This document shows, in pieces, positions 32,803 to 40,925 of a stretch of DNA of 64,000 bases. A program made the translations under genes and the position numbers. The notes beneath the pieces were generated by a model. It did no database searches. It saw only the letters and a program-made list of their open reading frames with translations, and was not told the DNA's origin. This DNA comes from Lichenicola sp050954785 (lineage in GTDB: Bacteria; Pseudomonadota; Alphaproteobacteria; Acetobacterales; Acetobacteraceae): assembly GCA_050954785.1 (NCBI GenBank), contig JBPBQO010000108.1, forward strand, positions 62,001 to 126,000. Direction: 5' to 3'. Numbering within the stretch: the first letter of the stretch is position 1; every line of letters starts with the position of its first letter.

Positions 32803-33978
32803 ATGCTCAAGACCGGCGCCGGGGCGTCCCTGCAGCCGTTCCTGGCCATGGAAGTGGTCCGGGCGGCGAACGCACGACAGGCGGCACTCGGCCCCGGTGA
32901 TCCAAGGATCATCCGGCTCGAGGTCGGGCAGCCCGCGACCGGCGCACCGGTCCTGGCGATCGAGGCGGTCCAGCGGGCGCTCGCGAGCGGCCTGCCACTC
33001 GGCTATACCGAGGCCTCCGGGCTCTCGTCGCTGCGCGGGCGGATCGCCCGGCACTACGACGATTTCTACGGTGCGACCGTCTCGCCGGACCGGATCACGG
33101 TCACCACCGGAGCATCCGGCGGCTTCCTGCTGGCGTTCCTGGCAGCGTTCGATCCCGGCGACCGGATCGCGTTAGCGAGCCCGTATTACCCACCCTACGT
33201 AAACATCCTGCATGCGCTCGGCATGCAGCCGGTGGTGCTGCCGACCGACGCGTCCAGCCGGTTCCAGCCGACCGTGGCGTTGCTGCAGGCGATGGCGGAA
33301 ACCGGGCAGGGACTGCCCGACGGGCTGATCGTCGCCAGCCCCTGCAACCCCGCCGGCACGACGCTGGATGCCGGAGAACTCGCGGTGCTGGCGCGCTTCT
33401 GCCACGCCAACGGCATCCGCCTGATCAGCGACGAGATCTATCACGGGCTGAACTGGGAGACGCCGCCGGCCACTGCGGCGGCCTACAGCGACAGCGCGAT
33501 CGTCATCAACAGCTTCTCCAAATACTGGAGCATGACCGGCTGGCGGGTCGGCTGGATGGTGCTGCCGGAGGATCTGCTGAAGCCGGTTCTGCGCCTGAAG
33601 CAGAACCTGTTCATCAGCACGCCGCACATCTCCCAGATCGCCGCCGAGGCAGCCTTCGAGGCGACCGCGGAAATCGGGGCGAACATGGATCGCTACCGCC
33701 GGTCGAGGGCGCATCTGCTCGCCAACCTGCCCGAGGCCGGCTTCACCGACATCGCGCCGGCGCAGGGCGCCTTCTACATCTACGCCGACATCGGCAACCG
33801 GAGCTGCGACAGCATCGGCTTCAGTGCGCGACTGCTGGCCAAGATCGGCGTCGCCGCCACGCCCGGGATCGATTTCGATGCGATGCGCGGCCACCGCACC
33901 ATCCGCTTCAGCTATTGCGGGCCGGAAGCCGACATGATCGAGGCAGCGCATCGCCTGGCCGCGTTCCATGACCGCTGA
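32803..33978 (+). CDS. Class I/II PLP-dependent aminotransferase
   Basis: A 391-residue fold-type I aminotransferase of the aspartate/aromatic type. It has LGYTEASGLSSLRGRIARHY, SPCNPAGTTLD (Asn182), LISDEIYHGLNW (Asp210, Tyr213), the PLP Lys240 in INSFSKYWSMTGWRVGW and the C-terminal carboxylate-binding Arg region (HRTIRFSYCG). ATG at 32803 lies eight bases after the preceding stop. The end overlaps the next gene by 11 bases, so the three genes from 31.3 to 35.2 kb are probably one operon. The amino donor and acceptor cannot be read from sequence. Confidence 0.95.
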   Translation: MLKTGAGASLQPFLAMEVVRAANARQAALGPGDPRIIRLEVGQPATGAPVLAIEAVQRALASGLPLGYTEASGLSSLRGRIARHYDDFYGATVSPDRITVTTGASGGFLLAFLAAFDPGDRIALASPYYPPYVNILHALGMQPVVLPTDASSRFQPTVALLQAMAETGQGLPDGLIVASPCNPAGTTLDAGELAVLARFCHANGIRLISDEIYHGLNWETPPATAAAYSDSAIVINSFSKYWSMTGWRVGWMVLPEDLLKPVLRLKQNLFISTPHISQIAAEAAFEATAEIGANMDRYRRSRAHLLANLPEAGFTDIAPAQGAFYIYADIGNRSCDSIGFSARLLAKIGVAATPGIDFDAMRGHRTIRFSYCGPEADMIEAAHRLAAFHDR

Positions 33979-35191
33979 CCGTCCCACGGTTGCGATAATC
34001 GGTGCTGGTCCGGCCGGCTTGGCCGCCGCCGAACTGCTCGCACCGCACTGCCGGGTCACGATCTACGAGCGCATGCCGAGCCCCGGCCGCAAGCTGCTGC
34101 TGGCCGGGCGCGGCGGGCTCAACATCACCCATTCCGAGCCGCTTGCCGCGTTCCTGTCGCGATACGAGGCGGCCGAGCCGTGGCTGCGCTCGGCGATCGA
34201 GGCGTTTCCGCCGGATGCGATGCGGACATGGTGCGAGGATCTGGGGCAGCCATGCTTCGTCGGCACCAGCGGACGGGTGTTCCCGCGCGCGATGAAGGCG
34301 TCGCCGCTGCTGCGTGCGTGGCTGGCACGGCTGGCGACGCTCGACGTGACGCTCCGCACCCGCTGCCGCTTCATGGGCTTCGACGAAACCGGCGCCGCGT
34401 TGCTGGCGGGTCAGCAGGGTCCGGAACGAATCGAGGCAGATGCGACGCTGCTGGCGCTCGGCGGGGCGAGCTGGGCACGGCTCGGATCGGATGGGGCCTG
34501 GAGTCGCGCCTTGGCCGATGCGGGTGTGGCGCTGGCGCCGTTCCGTCCGGCGAATTGCGGCTTCACGACCGGCTGGTCGGATGGGTTTCGCGAGCGCTTT
34601 GCCGGTACCCCGCTGAAGTCGGTCGGCCTGCACTTCGACGGCCGAAGCTCGCGTGGCGACCTCATCGTCACCCGCGACGGTCTCGAGGGCGGGGCAGTGT
34701 ATCCCTTGTCGGCCCCGTTGCGCGACGCGATCGAGCGCCGGAAACCGGCGGTGCTGATGCTCGATCTGCGTCCGGACCTGCCGGTCGAGATGCTCGCAGC
34801 CCGTCTCGCCAAGGTGCGCGGCCGCGAGAGCCTGTCGAACACGCTGCGCAAGGCGCTGTCCTTGCCGCCGGCGGCGATCGGCCTGCTGCGGGAAACCGGC
34901 GATGCGCCGCCGCCACGCGATCCGGCGGCACTCGCGTCGCTGATCAAGGCGCTGCCGATCAGTCTCACCGCGCCCGCGCCGATAGATCGCGCCATCTCGA
35001 CGGCCGGTGGTGTCTCTCATGCCGCCTTCGACGAGCACTTCATGCTCCGCGCCCGTCCCGGCACGTTCGTTGCCGGCGAGATGCTGGATTGGGAAGCGCC
35101 GACCGGCGGCTATCTGCTGCAGGCCTCGATCGCGACCGGCCGCGCGGCAGCCGTCGGCATGCTGGGCTGGATGCGGTCCGAAGCCGGCTGA
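33968..35191 (+). CDS. HI0933/TIGR03862-type NAD(P)/FAD-dependent oxidoreductase
   Basis: A 407-residue flavoprotein. It begins with the FAD dinucleotide fold VAIIGAGPAGLAAAELLA and the family-specific SPGRKLLLAGRGGLNITHSEP. LALGGASWARLGSDG follows, and the protein closes with STAGGVSHAAFDEHFMLRARPGTFVAGEMLDWEAPTGGYLLQ, in which the last FAD-binding loop is recognisable. Members are widespread and their substrate is not established. It overlaps the aminotransferase gene by 11 bases, suggesting coupled translation. Confidence 0.93.
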   Translation: MTADRPTVAIIGAGPAGLAAAELLAPHCRVTIYERMPSPGRKLLLAGRGGLNITHSEPLAAFLSRYEAAEPWLRSAIEAFPPDAMRTWCEDLGQPCFVGTSGRVFPRAMKASPLLRAWLARLATLDVTLRTRCRFMGFDETGAALLAGQQGPERIEADATLLALGGASWARLGSDGAWSRALADAGVALAPFRPANCGFTTGWSDGFRERFAGTPLKSVGLHFDGRSSRGDLIVTRDGLEGGAVYPLSAPLRDAIERRKPAVLMLDLRPDLPVEMLAARLAKVRGRESLSNTLRKALSLPPAAIGLLRETGDAPPPRDPAALASLIKALPISLTAPAPIDRAISTAGGVSHAAFDEHFMLRARPGTFVAGEMLDWEAPTGGYLLQASIATGRAAAVGMLGWMRSEAG

Positions 35192-35224
35192 GGTCGCTTC
35201 CCAGGCATACGATAGCGGTTCCGC

Positions 35225-35407
35225 CTACCTCGTCGCCTTCCCGGGGACGGACGCCAGGACGGACGCGGACAGGATGATCAGGGATGCCAGGGCTCCGACC
35301 GACAACAGGCCAGAGGGTGTTATCCGCACGCTTGCCTTGAAACTGACGCTGCGGCCGATCTGGATATCGATCGTGGCGATCTGCTCGTGTGTGCCGGAGA
35401 CATCCAT
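35225..35407 (-). CDS. Small membrane protein (60 aa)
   Basis: A 60-codon gene from ATG at 35407 on the minus strand, between a flavoprotein and the HerA-like ATPase, both on the plus strand. The translation has a polar N-terminus with VSFKASVRITPSGL followed by one hydrophobic helix (LLSVGALASLIILSASVLASV) and a basic end. The 'ITPSGL...transmembrane' pattern recalls small conserved alphaproteobacterial proteins of unknown role, though that is from memory. An AAGGAT lies upstream. A much longer frame continues beyond this ATG antisense to the ATPase gene but is shadow sequence. Confidence 0.55.
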   Translation of the reverse strand: MDVSGTHEQIATIDIQIGRSVSFKASVRITPSGLLSVGALASLIILSASVLASVPGKATR

Positions 35408-35539
35408 GCTGGTCGGTATCCTTGGGGCCAACGTCCGTCTCCACTTTGATACCCGGAGCAGCCATTCGATCAAGGCGCCGTCCTGGCGGCGGGATCGTCC
35501 GGTTGCCGGATGGCGCGGCTTGCCTGTATCCCCCGGCCT

Positions 35540-37066
35540 ATGACCGTTGCGATCGAGATCGGCACACGAATCGAGACTGGTGCCCTCGCATCCAATACCG
35601 AGCCGGCACTGCTGGATCTCGAGGAGCTGCTGTCGACGCGGCTGCTGGTGCAGGGCAATTCCGGCTCGGGCAAGTCGCACCTGCTGCGCCGGCTGCTGGA
35701 GCAGAGTGCGGCCTGGGTGCAGCAGGCGGTGATCGATCCGGAAGGCGATTTCGTCAGCCTGGCCGAACGATACGGCCACCTGGTCATCGATGCGGCCGAG
35801 CATGACGAGGCGGCCCTGGTCGCGGCGGGCGAGCGCATGCGGGCGCACCGGGTGTCGGTGGTGCTGAACCTGGAAGGCATCGACGCGGAGCTGCAGATGC
35901 GCCGTGCCAGCGCGTTCCTCGGCGGCATGTTCGATGCGCCGCGGGAGAGCTGGTATCCGGTGCTGGTGGTGGTTGACGAGGCGCAGTTGTTCGCCCCCGC
36001 CGCCGCCGGCGAGGTGTCCGACGAGGCACGGAAGGCCTCTCTCGGCGCCATGACCAATCTGATGTGCCGTGGCCGCAAGCGCGGGCTGGCCGGGGTGATC
36101 GCCACGCAGCGCCTGGCCAAGCTTGCGAAAAACGTTGCCGCCGAGGCGACCAACTTCCTGATGGGCCGGACCTTCCTCGATATCGACATGGCCCGCGCGG
36201 CCGACCTGCTCGGGATGGAACGCCGTCAGGCCGAAAGCTTTCGCGATCTCGGGCGCGGCCGGTTCCTGGCGCTGGGACCGGCCCTGTCGCGTCGACCGAT
36301 CACCGTCAGGATCGGCGCCGTCGAGACCGAGAGTCGCTCGGCCGGACCGAGCCTGCTGCCGCTGGCGCCGGCCGCGTCCGAGCAGGACATGCGCGAACTG
36401 ATCCTGACGCCGCTGCCGGCAGCCGGCGCGACACGGGCCCGCCGGCTGCCGGCAGCGCCGCCGCCCGACATCCTGGCGCAGCTTTCGTTGCATGGCGTGG
36501 CGCGCGTCGCCCGTCGCGAGGCCGAGCTCGAGGTCCCGCTGCCGGTGCAGCAGACGCTGGAGGACGCCGCGAACGACCGGCGGCGGATGCAGGCGATATT
36601 GCGTGCCATGCTGGCCGACTCCGAGACAGGTTTCCGGCCGGTGCATGTGCTCTACCAGGATTTCCTGGTGCGCTGCCGGATCGATGGGATGGGCCGCGAC
36701 GTGCTGGATATCGGACGGTTCCGCAAGGCGCTTGGTACCGCCCGCGCCGGCATCGACGAAGCCGACGCGGATGCGCCGGACTGGCAGGCGGCGGAACGGA
36801 TCGCCTCGGCATTGCCGGAGGACGTCCAGGGTGTGTTCCTGCTGGTCGCGCGGGCCGCGCGGGACCGATTGCCCTGTCCGTCCGACGCCGACATCGCCCG
36901 CGCCTACGGAACCCATTCGCCCAGCCGTGCCCGGCGCCAGTTGCTGTATCTGGAGGAGCAGGATGTGCTGGTGTTGCGCGAGGACGGAGCCGGTCGGCGC
37001 ATCCTCACCATCGTCGGATCGGGATGGGAAACACTGCCTGGCGATCCGGCCGCAATCTCCGCTTGA
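35540..37066 (+). CDS. HerA-like (DUF87) ATPase
   Basis: A 508-residue P-loop ATPase of the HerA/FtsK superfamily. Walker A GNSGSGKS is at 39-46, Walker B VLVVVDEAQLF at ~141-151 and a downstream sensor region reads GVIATQRLAKLAKNV. A C-terminal part of ~200 residues looks like an accessory helical/winged domain (PSRARRQLLYLEEQDVLVL). No NurA nuclease is next to it. Members without NurA are common in alphaproteobacteria and their substrate is unknown, with DNA or protein translocation both considered. ATG at 35540 gives the family-typical N-terminus. Confidence 0.9.
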   Translation: MTVAIEIGTRIETGALASNTEPALLDLEELLSTRLLVQGNSGSGKSHLLRRLLEQSAAWVQQAVIDPEGDFVSLAERYGHLVIDAAEHDEAALVAAGERMRAHRVSVVLNLEGIDAELQMRRASAFLGGMFDAPRESWYPVLVVVDEAQLFAPAAAGEVSDEARKASLGAMTNLMCRGRKRGLAGVIATQRLAKLAKNVAAEATNFLMGRTFLDIDMARAADLLGMERRQAESFRDLGRGRFLALGPALSRRPITVRIGAVETESRSAGPSLLPLAPAASEQDMRELILTPLPAAGATRARRLPAAPPPDILAQLSLHGVARVARREAELEVPLPVQQTLEDAANDRRRMQAILRAMLADSETGFRPVHVLYQDFLVRCRIDGMGRDVLDIGRFRKALGTARAGIDEADADAPDWQAAERIASALPEDVQGVFLLVARAARDRLPCPSDADIARAYGTHSPSRARRQLLYLEEQDVLVLREDGAGRRILTIVGSGWETLPGDPAAISA

Positions 37067-37203
37067 CGCCGGCCTCATGTCGCCGGCCACGCGATCCCGT
37101 GTCTGGCGGCAGTGCGCAAGCCATGCTTTCCTGCCCGTCCCAGGTCGATAAAGCGGCAAGAGGGCCAACGGAAGGCCTCGGCCGCTTGCAGAGGGCAGTA
37201 TCA

Positions 37204-37803
37204 ATGATCCGTTCGTCCACGCCGCGTCTTGCCGCCATCACCGCTCTCGGCAGCCTTGCCATGCTGTGCCAGGGCGAACCGGCTGCCGCCGCCACCAAGG
37301 CCGGCGTGACCATGCCCGACACGATGGAAGTGGCCGGCAAGACCCTGGTGCTGAACGGGATCGGAGTGCGATCCTTCACCATGCTCCACATACGTGGCTA
37401 TGTCGGTGCGTTGTACCTGCCGCAGAAGACCACCAGCGCCACCGCGGCGCTGGCCGAGCAAGGTCCCAAGGCGCTGTTCATGCAGTTCGTCCGCGGCGCG
37501 CCGTCCGACAAGGTTCATGACCTCTACATGGATTCCAGCAGGAACTACTGTGCAAAGCATAACTGCACCGAAGCCGACAAGACGGCGTTCGAGAAGCTGC
37601 TCGGAACCGTCCAGTCCGTGAAACCGGGCGACCGTACCGGCTTTATCGTCACGGATAGCGGGGTACAGGTGCTGTTCAACGGCAAGCAAATCACGACGAT
37701 CGACGACCCGAAGTTCGGGCATACGATCATTGACTCGGATCTGGGCTCGACCTCCCCATCGGCGGAATTGCGCGACGGCCTGCTCGGCAAGACCGACAGC
37801 TAG
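37204..37803 (+). CDS. Chalcone isomerase-like exported protein
   Basis: A 199-residue protein with a signal peptide (LAAITALGSLAMLCQGEPAAAA) and a chalcone-isomerase-like domain: VAGKTLVLNGIGVRSFTMLHIRGYVGALYLPQK, KALFMQFVRG and DRTGFIVTDSGVQVLFNGKQITTIDDPKFGHTI. Bacterial members are not flavonoid enzymes; many are periplasmic lipid-related or stress proteins of unknown role. Its stop codon (TAG) abuts the stop of the convergent adenosine deaminase-like gene with no gap (TAGCTA). There is no terminator hairpin between them. Confidence 0.9.
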   Translation: MIRSSTPRLAAITALGSLAMLCQGEPAAAATKAGVTMPDTMEVAGKTLVLNGIGVRSFTMLHIRGYVGALYLPQKTTSATAALAEQGPKALFMQFVRGAPSDKVHDLYMDSSRNYCAKHNCTEADKTAFEKLLGTVQSVKPGDRTGFIVTDSGVQVLFNGKQITTIDDPKFGHTIIDSDLGSTSPSAELRDGLLGKTDS

Positions 37804-39315
37804 CTAGCGCGGGCCGGCCTGCGCGACCTTCGTCTCGAAGGCTCGGAACGCCTCTTCCAGTTGCCATTGCGCACGCGCCTTGTCGCTGTGCGCCAGAAGA
37901 TCGGCGCCCGGCCTGAGCGGGTTGCCGCCGGCATCGGCCGTCAACGGATCGCCCGCCAGGAAGCTGTAGGTCAGCGCATTGCGCGAGAGCGCCTTCAGCG
38001 CCGGGTAGCCGAGATGCCAGGTCTCGACCGCGCGCAGATACTCATGGGTCAGGTCGATCCGCTCGACGCCTTCATCATCGGTGGACAGCACGATCGGCAC
38101 GCCGGCCGCCCGATAGGCGGTGAACGGATGGTCCTTGCCACGCACGCCCAGGATCTGGTCGTTGCTGGTCTGGTTGATCTCCACCGCGACATGCCGGCGG
38201 GCCATTTCCGCCAGCAGACCGGGGGCGTCGTCTTCGTAGGTGATGTCGACGCCATGGCCGATCCGGCTGGCCCCGGCGATCTCGACGGCCTGGCGGATGT
38301 GGTCGCGCAGATACTCCGGCGGGACCAATCCCAGCGTGAGTTCGCCGGCATGCAGGCTGAGCTTTATCTCCGGATGGGCGGCATGGAAGAAGCGGAAGGC
38401 GCGCATGTGCTGGCCATAGTCGTGCAGCGCCACCGAATTATCCTCGGGTGCGACGATGTTGATGCCGACGAAACGCGGATCGGCATGAACCAGCGCATAG
38501 CTGTAGGCGAGCTGGGCGAACACCGCCCGCGGCGGCAGGACGCGCAACAGGAAGGTCTGGTAGCGGATGATCACCCTGCAGCCCGGATCGGGGGTAGCCG
38601 TCGCGCAGTGCAACACTTCTCGCATCCTGGCCTCGGCCTGGTCGGTATCGGTTTTTGCCTCCGCCAGCAGGCGTGGAATCCCGTCCTGGATGGCGCCCAG
38701 GTCGGCGGCGAAATCCTCGTTCGCCCAGGGCCTCGACAGGCCGAGCCCGGCGGACTCGCGCACGCGCGGATACCACATGATCTCGAGATATTCGGTGTGT
38801 TCGGCGGCGGCACGGCTGGCTTCCTCCGCCAGCATCTCGCCGACATGACCGGTGCCGGCGGCGTCGAACTTGGCGAACGTCGAAAAGAAGTGGTCGTGTC
38901 CCGACGCGTCACCCGGCGACGGTGTGAAATCGCGCATCGAGAGCTGGTCGATCATCGCATCCTCCAGCCCGGGCGTCTGCGCGAGTGCATCGGCGGCGGG
39001 CTTGAGGTCGCCGGTGCAGGGAGGCCGCACGATCGAATGGGTGCGGGTATCGATGCACAGGCCGCTCGCGCCCGCCCAGCCGATATAGCTTTCGGCATAG
39101 ACCGCGCCGGCCAGATGATTGTGCAGGTCGCCGCCCTTCGGCATCTCGCGCAGGAATTCGCGCAGTCGCGGCGGATCGGCGGACAGGCGATCGAACACGC
39201 GTGATGCGCCGGCAGCCGGGTCGGGCGCGGAGGCGGCACGGACGGTCGGCGCGAGGGTGGTGAGGGAGACCAGCAACAGGCTGGACAGGCGAAACAGGAG
39301 CGTGCAGCGGATCAT
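37804..39315 (-). CDS. Secreted adenosine deaminase-family protein
   Basis: A 503-residue metallo-hydrolase with a signal peptide (TLLFRLSSLLLVSLTTLAPTVRA). The adenosine/adenine deaminase motifs are in order: DLHNHLAGAV (first metal His pair, 65-67), SLHAGE, SRIGHGVDI and STDDEGV with the metal Asp. It is larger than cytosolic Add (about 330 residues), with an insertion between the first motif and the barrel, more like extracellular ADGF/CECR1-type enzymes. It may salvage external nucleosides. ATG at 39315 is preferred; ATG at 39336 is possible. It is divergent from the membrane protein at 39364. Confidence 0.88.
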   Translation of the reverse strand: MIRCTLLFRLSSLLLVSLTTLAPTVRAASAPDPAAGASRVFDRLSADPPRLREFLREMPKGGDLHNHLAGAVYAESYIGWAGASGLCIDTRTHSIVRPPCTGDLKPAADALAQTPGLEDAMIDQLSMRDFTPSPGDASGHDHFFSTFAKFDAAGTGHVGEMLAEEASRAAAEHTEYLEIMWYPRVRESAGLGLSRPWANEDFAADLGAIQDGIPRLLAEAKTDTDQAEARMREVLHCATATPDPGCRVIIRYQTFLLRVLPPRAVFAQLAYSYALVHADPRFVGINIVAPEDNSVALHDYGQHMRAFRFFHAAHPEIKLSLHAGELTLGLVPPEYLRDHIRQAVEIAGASRIGHGVDITYEDDAPGLLAEMARRHVAVEINQTSNDQILGVRGKDHPFTAYRAAGVPIVLSTDDEGVERIDLTHEYLRAVETWHLGYPALKALSRNALTYSFLAGDPLTADAGGNPLRPGADLLAHSDKARAQWQLEEAFRAFETKVAQAGPR

Positions 39316-39363
39316 TACGGCACAAGACAGGATCATTGCCGCAGCGTCGAGGGACGAGACCGG

Positions 39364-40797
39364 ATGAGCATGCGGAAACGGACGGTGCAAAGCCGGATCG
39401 AGCAGGTAGGCCTGCTGGTCGTGATCGGCACCGCCGCAATCGCGCTGCTTGCCTACATGGCGCTGATCGAGGCCGGCCATTGGGGATCGGACGAGTATTA
39501 CATCGCCGCCTTCAATGCCTCGACCGGATGGCGCTCGGTGCTCGGACGCATGGTGCGATGGAGCCCGAGGCCGTTCTCGGAGGCCGTAAGCGCGCTCTAC
39601 CTCACCCTCTGCCACTGGTTGAAGCACTCGTTCGTGGTGCCGTTCCTGTTGCTGCTGTGGCTCGGTTCGATTGCCGTCATCGCCGCCGCGGCACGCCGGG
39701 CCGGGGAGGTGCGGCCGATCCTGTTCGCCGTGGTGTTGTTCGTGCTGGCGCTGATGCTCTGCCGGCCGGACGAGATGTTCTATTGGCCGATGGCGACCGT
39801 CGCGTACCTGTCGTCCTGGGCCGGCCTTGCCGCCGTGACGGCGCTCCGGCGCGCGGATACGTCGGCCGTCTATCCGCCTTCGTCCCTCCTGATGACCGGC
39901 ATGCTGCTGCTGGCGGCGTTCAGCGTCGAGATCGGCGCGGTTACCGTGCTCCTCGATGCCGTGCTCTGGGTCATGGTCGCGCCGGTCCGCCTGCCGGGCA
40001 GACCTGCATCAGCCGGGTTTAGACGCAGCCGGCTGCAGGCTGCGCGGGCCGGGCTGGTGCCGGCCCTGGCGGGCTTGCTCATCTGCATCTCGGTGTATGT
40101 CAGCCGGATGCGGCCGATGGTCGAGGTGCTCGACCGAAGCAGCCTGCTGGCCGGCAACTGGCTGCGCAGCTTCGAGGCTGCGGTTCCGATATTCGCACAT
40201 GAGCTGGTCGGCATACCGGGCCTGCCGGTGCTGGCCGCGATCCTGCTCAAGCTGGCGATCCTGCTGGTCCTGCCGCCGCCGGGTGCGTCGACCGGGCCGG
40301 CAACCCGGCGCCGGATCGTCTGGGCGGTGTCGTTGCTGCTGGGCGCATTCCTCTCGGTCGCGCTGTCGCTGCATCAGTTCGGCATGCTGTGCTGCCAGCG
40401 GCACCAGACGATGCGGGCGGGCATGATCCTGCTGGCGCTGGTCGCGCTGGCCCCGTCATCCGCGCTGCTCTGGCGCCGATTGCCGGCAGGCCTGCGTGAG
40501 ATGCTACTGGCTGGGGTGCTTCTGCTGCTGCTCGCGGTATGGACACCGGCCCTCAAGGCGGATTTTGCCCTGATACCCGAACATATGCGGACGCGATCGA
40601 CAAACTGGAGTTCGGCGCGCGGTCCAGAAGACGCGATGCTGTTCACCGTGCCGCCGCCGGGCCGTTTGTTCGGTGGTCCGTTTTGGCCGTCGCAGATCGT
40701 CAGGCTGCGCGACGGGCAGGTTCCCGCTTATGGCGCGGAAGGGATCGCGGCATTTTTCGGCAAGCACGAGATGACGATCGTGCAGTCGCCTCGGTAG
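39364..40797 (+). CDS. Polytopic membrane protein of unknown function
   Basis: A 477-residue protein with about ten transmembrane helices. A first periplasmic loop (IEAGHWGSDEYYIAAFNASTG) contains an acidic motif of the kind seen near the first helix of GT-C glycosyltransferases and DUF6056-like proteins. It is followed by a long periplasmic segment after helix 7 and a soluble C-terminal tail (FTVPPPGRLFGGPFWPSQIVRLRDG). A role as a lipid-linked sugar transferase is possible from topology, but no catalytic signature is clear. The start, ATG at 39364, is 48 bases from the divergent deaminase gene. Confidence 0.75.
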   Translation: MSMRKRTVQSRIEQVGLLVVIGTAAIALLAYMALIEAGHWGSDEYYIAAFNASTGWRSVLGRMVRWSPRPFSEAVSALYLTLCHWLKHSFVVPFLLLLWLGSIAVIAAAARRAGEVRPILFAVVLFVLALMLCRPDEMFYWPMATVAYLSSWAGLAAVTALRRADTSAVYPPSSLLMTGMLLLAAFSVEIGAVTVLLDAVLWVMVAPVRLPGRPASAGFRRSRLQAARAGLVPALAGLLICISVYVSRMRPMVEVLDRSSLLAGNWLRSFEAAVPIFAHELVGIPGLPVLAAILLKLAILLVLPPPGASTGPATRRRIVWAVSLLLGAFLSVALSLHQFGMLCCQRHQTMRAGMILLALVALAPSSALLWRRLPAGLREMLLAGVLLLLLAVWTPALKADFALIPEHMRTRSTNWSSARGPEDAMLFTVPPPGRLFGGPFWPSQIVRLRDGQVPAYGAEGIAAFFGKHEMTIVQSPR

Positions 40798-40838
40798 CCG
40801 TCGCACCAATTCGGACCGGCTGAGAAAGACGCCCCGGT

Positions 40839-40905
40839 CGCTCCTGTGCCACGTCGGTCGCCTGCGGGAGCAATGTCCCACAGGCGGTGACGCGGCACGG
40901 GAGCG
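40839..40905. terminator. Nested hairpin between convergent genes
   Basis: An outer stem pairs CGCTCCTGTGCC (40839-40850) with GGCACGGGAGCG (40894-40905), 12 bp with one G-U pair. An inner stem pairs GCCTGCGGG (40860-40868) with CCCACAGGC (40877-40885). It lies between the convergent membrane-protein gene and rne and probably ends transcription in both directions, although no T-run follows. Confidence 0.5.
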
Positions 40906-40925
40906 CCGGGAAGAACGTCAGGTCG

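Noticed and set aside
35408..37204. Very long open frame on the minus strand opposite the HerA-like gene
   Set aside because: Arg/His/Gln-rich composition typical of antisense reading in GC-rich genes, no family motifs. Only its last 60 codons were kept as a separate small gene.
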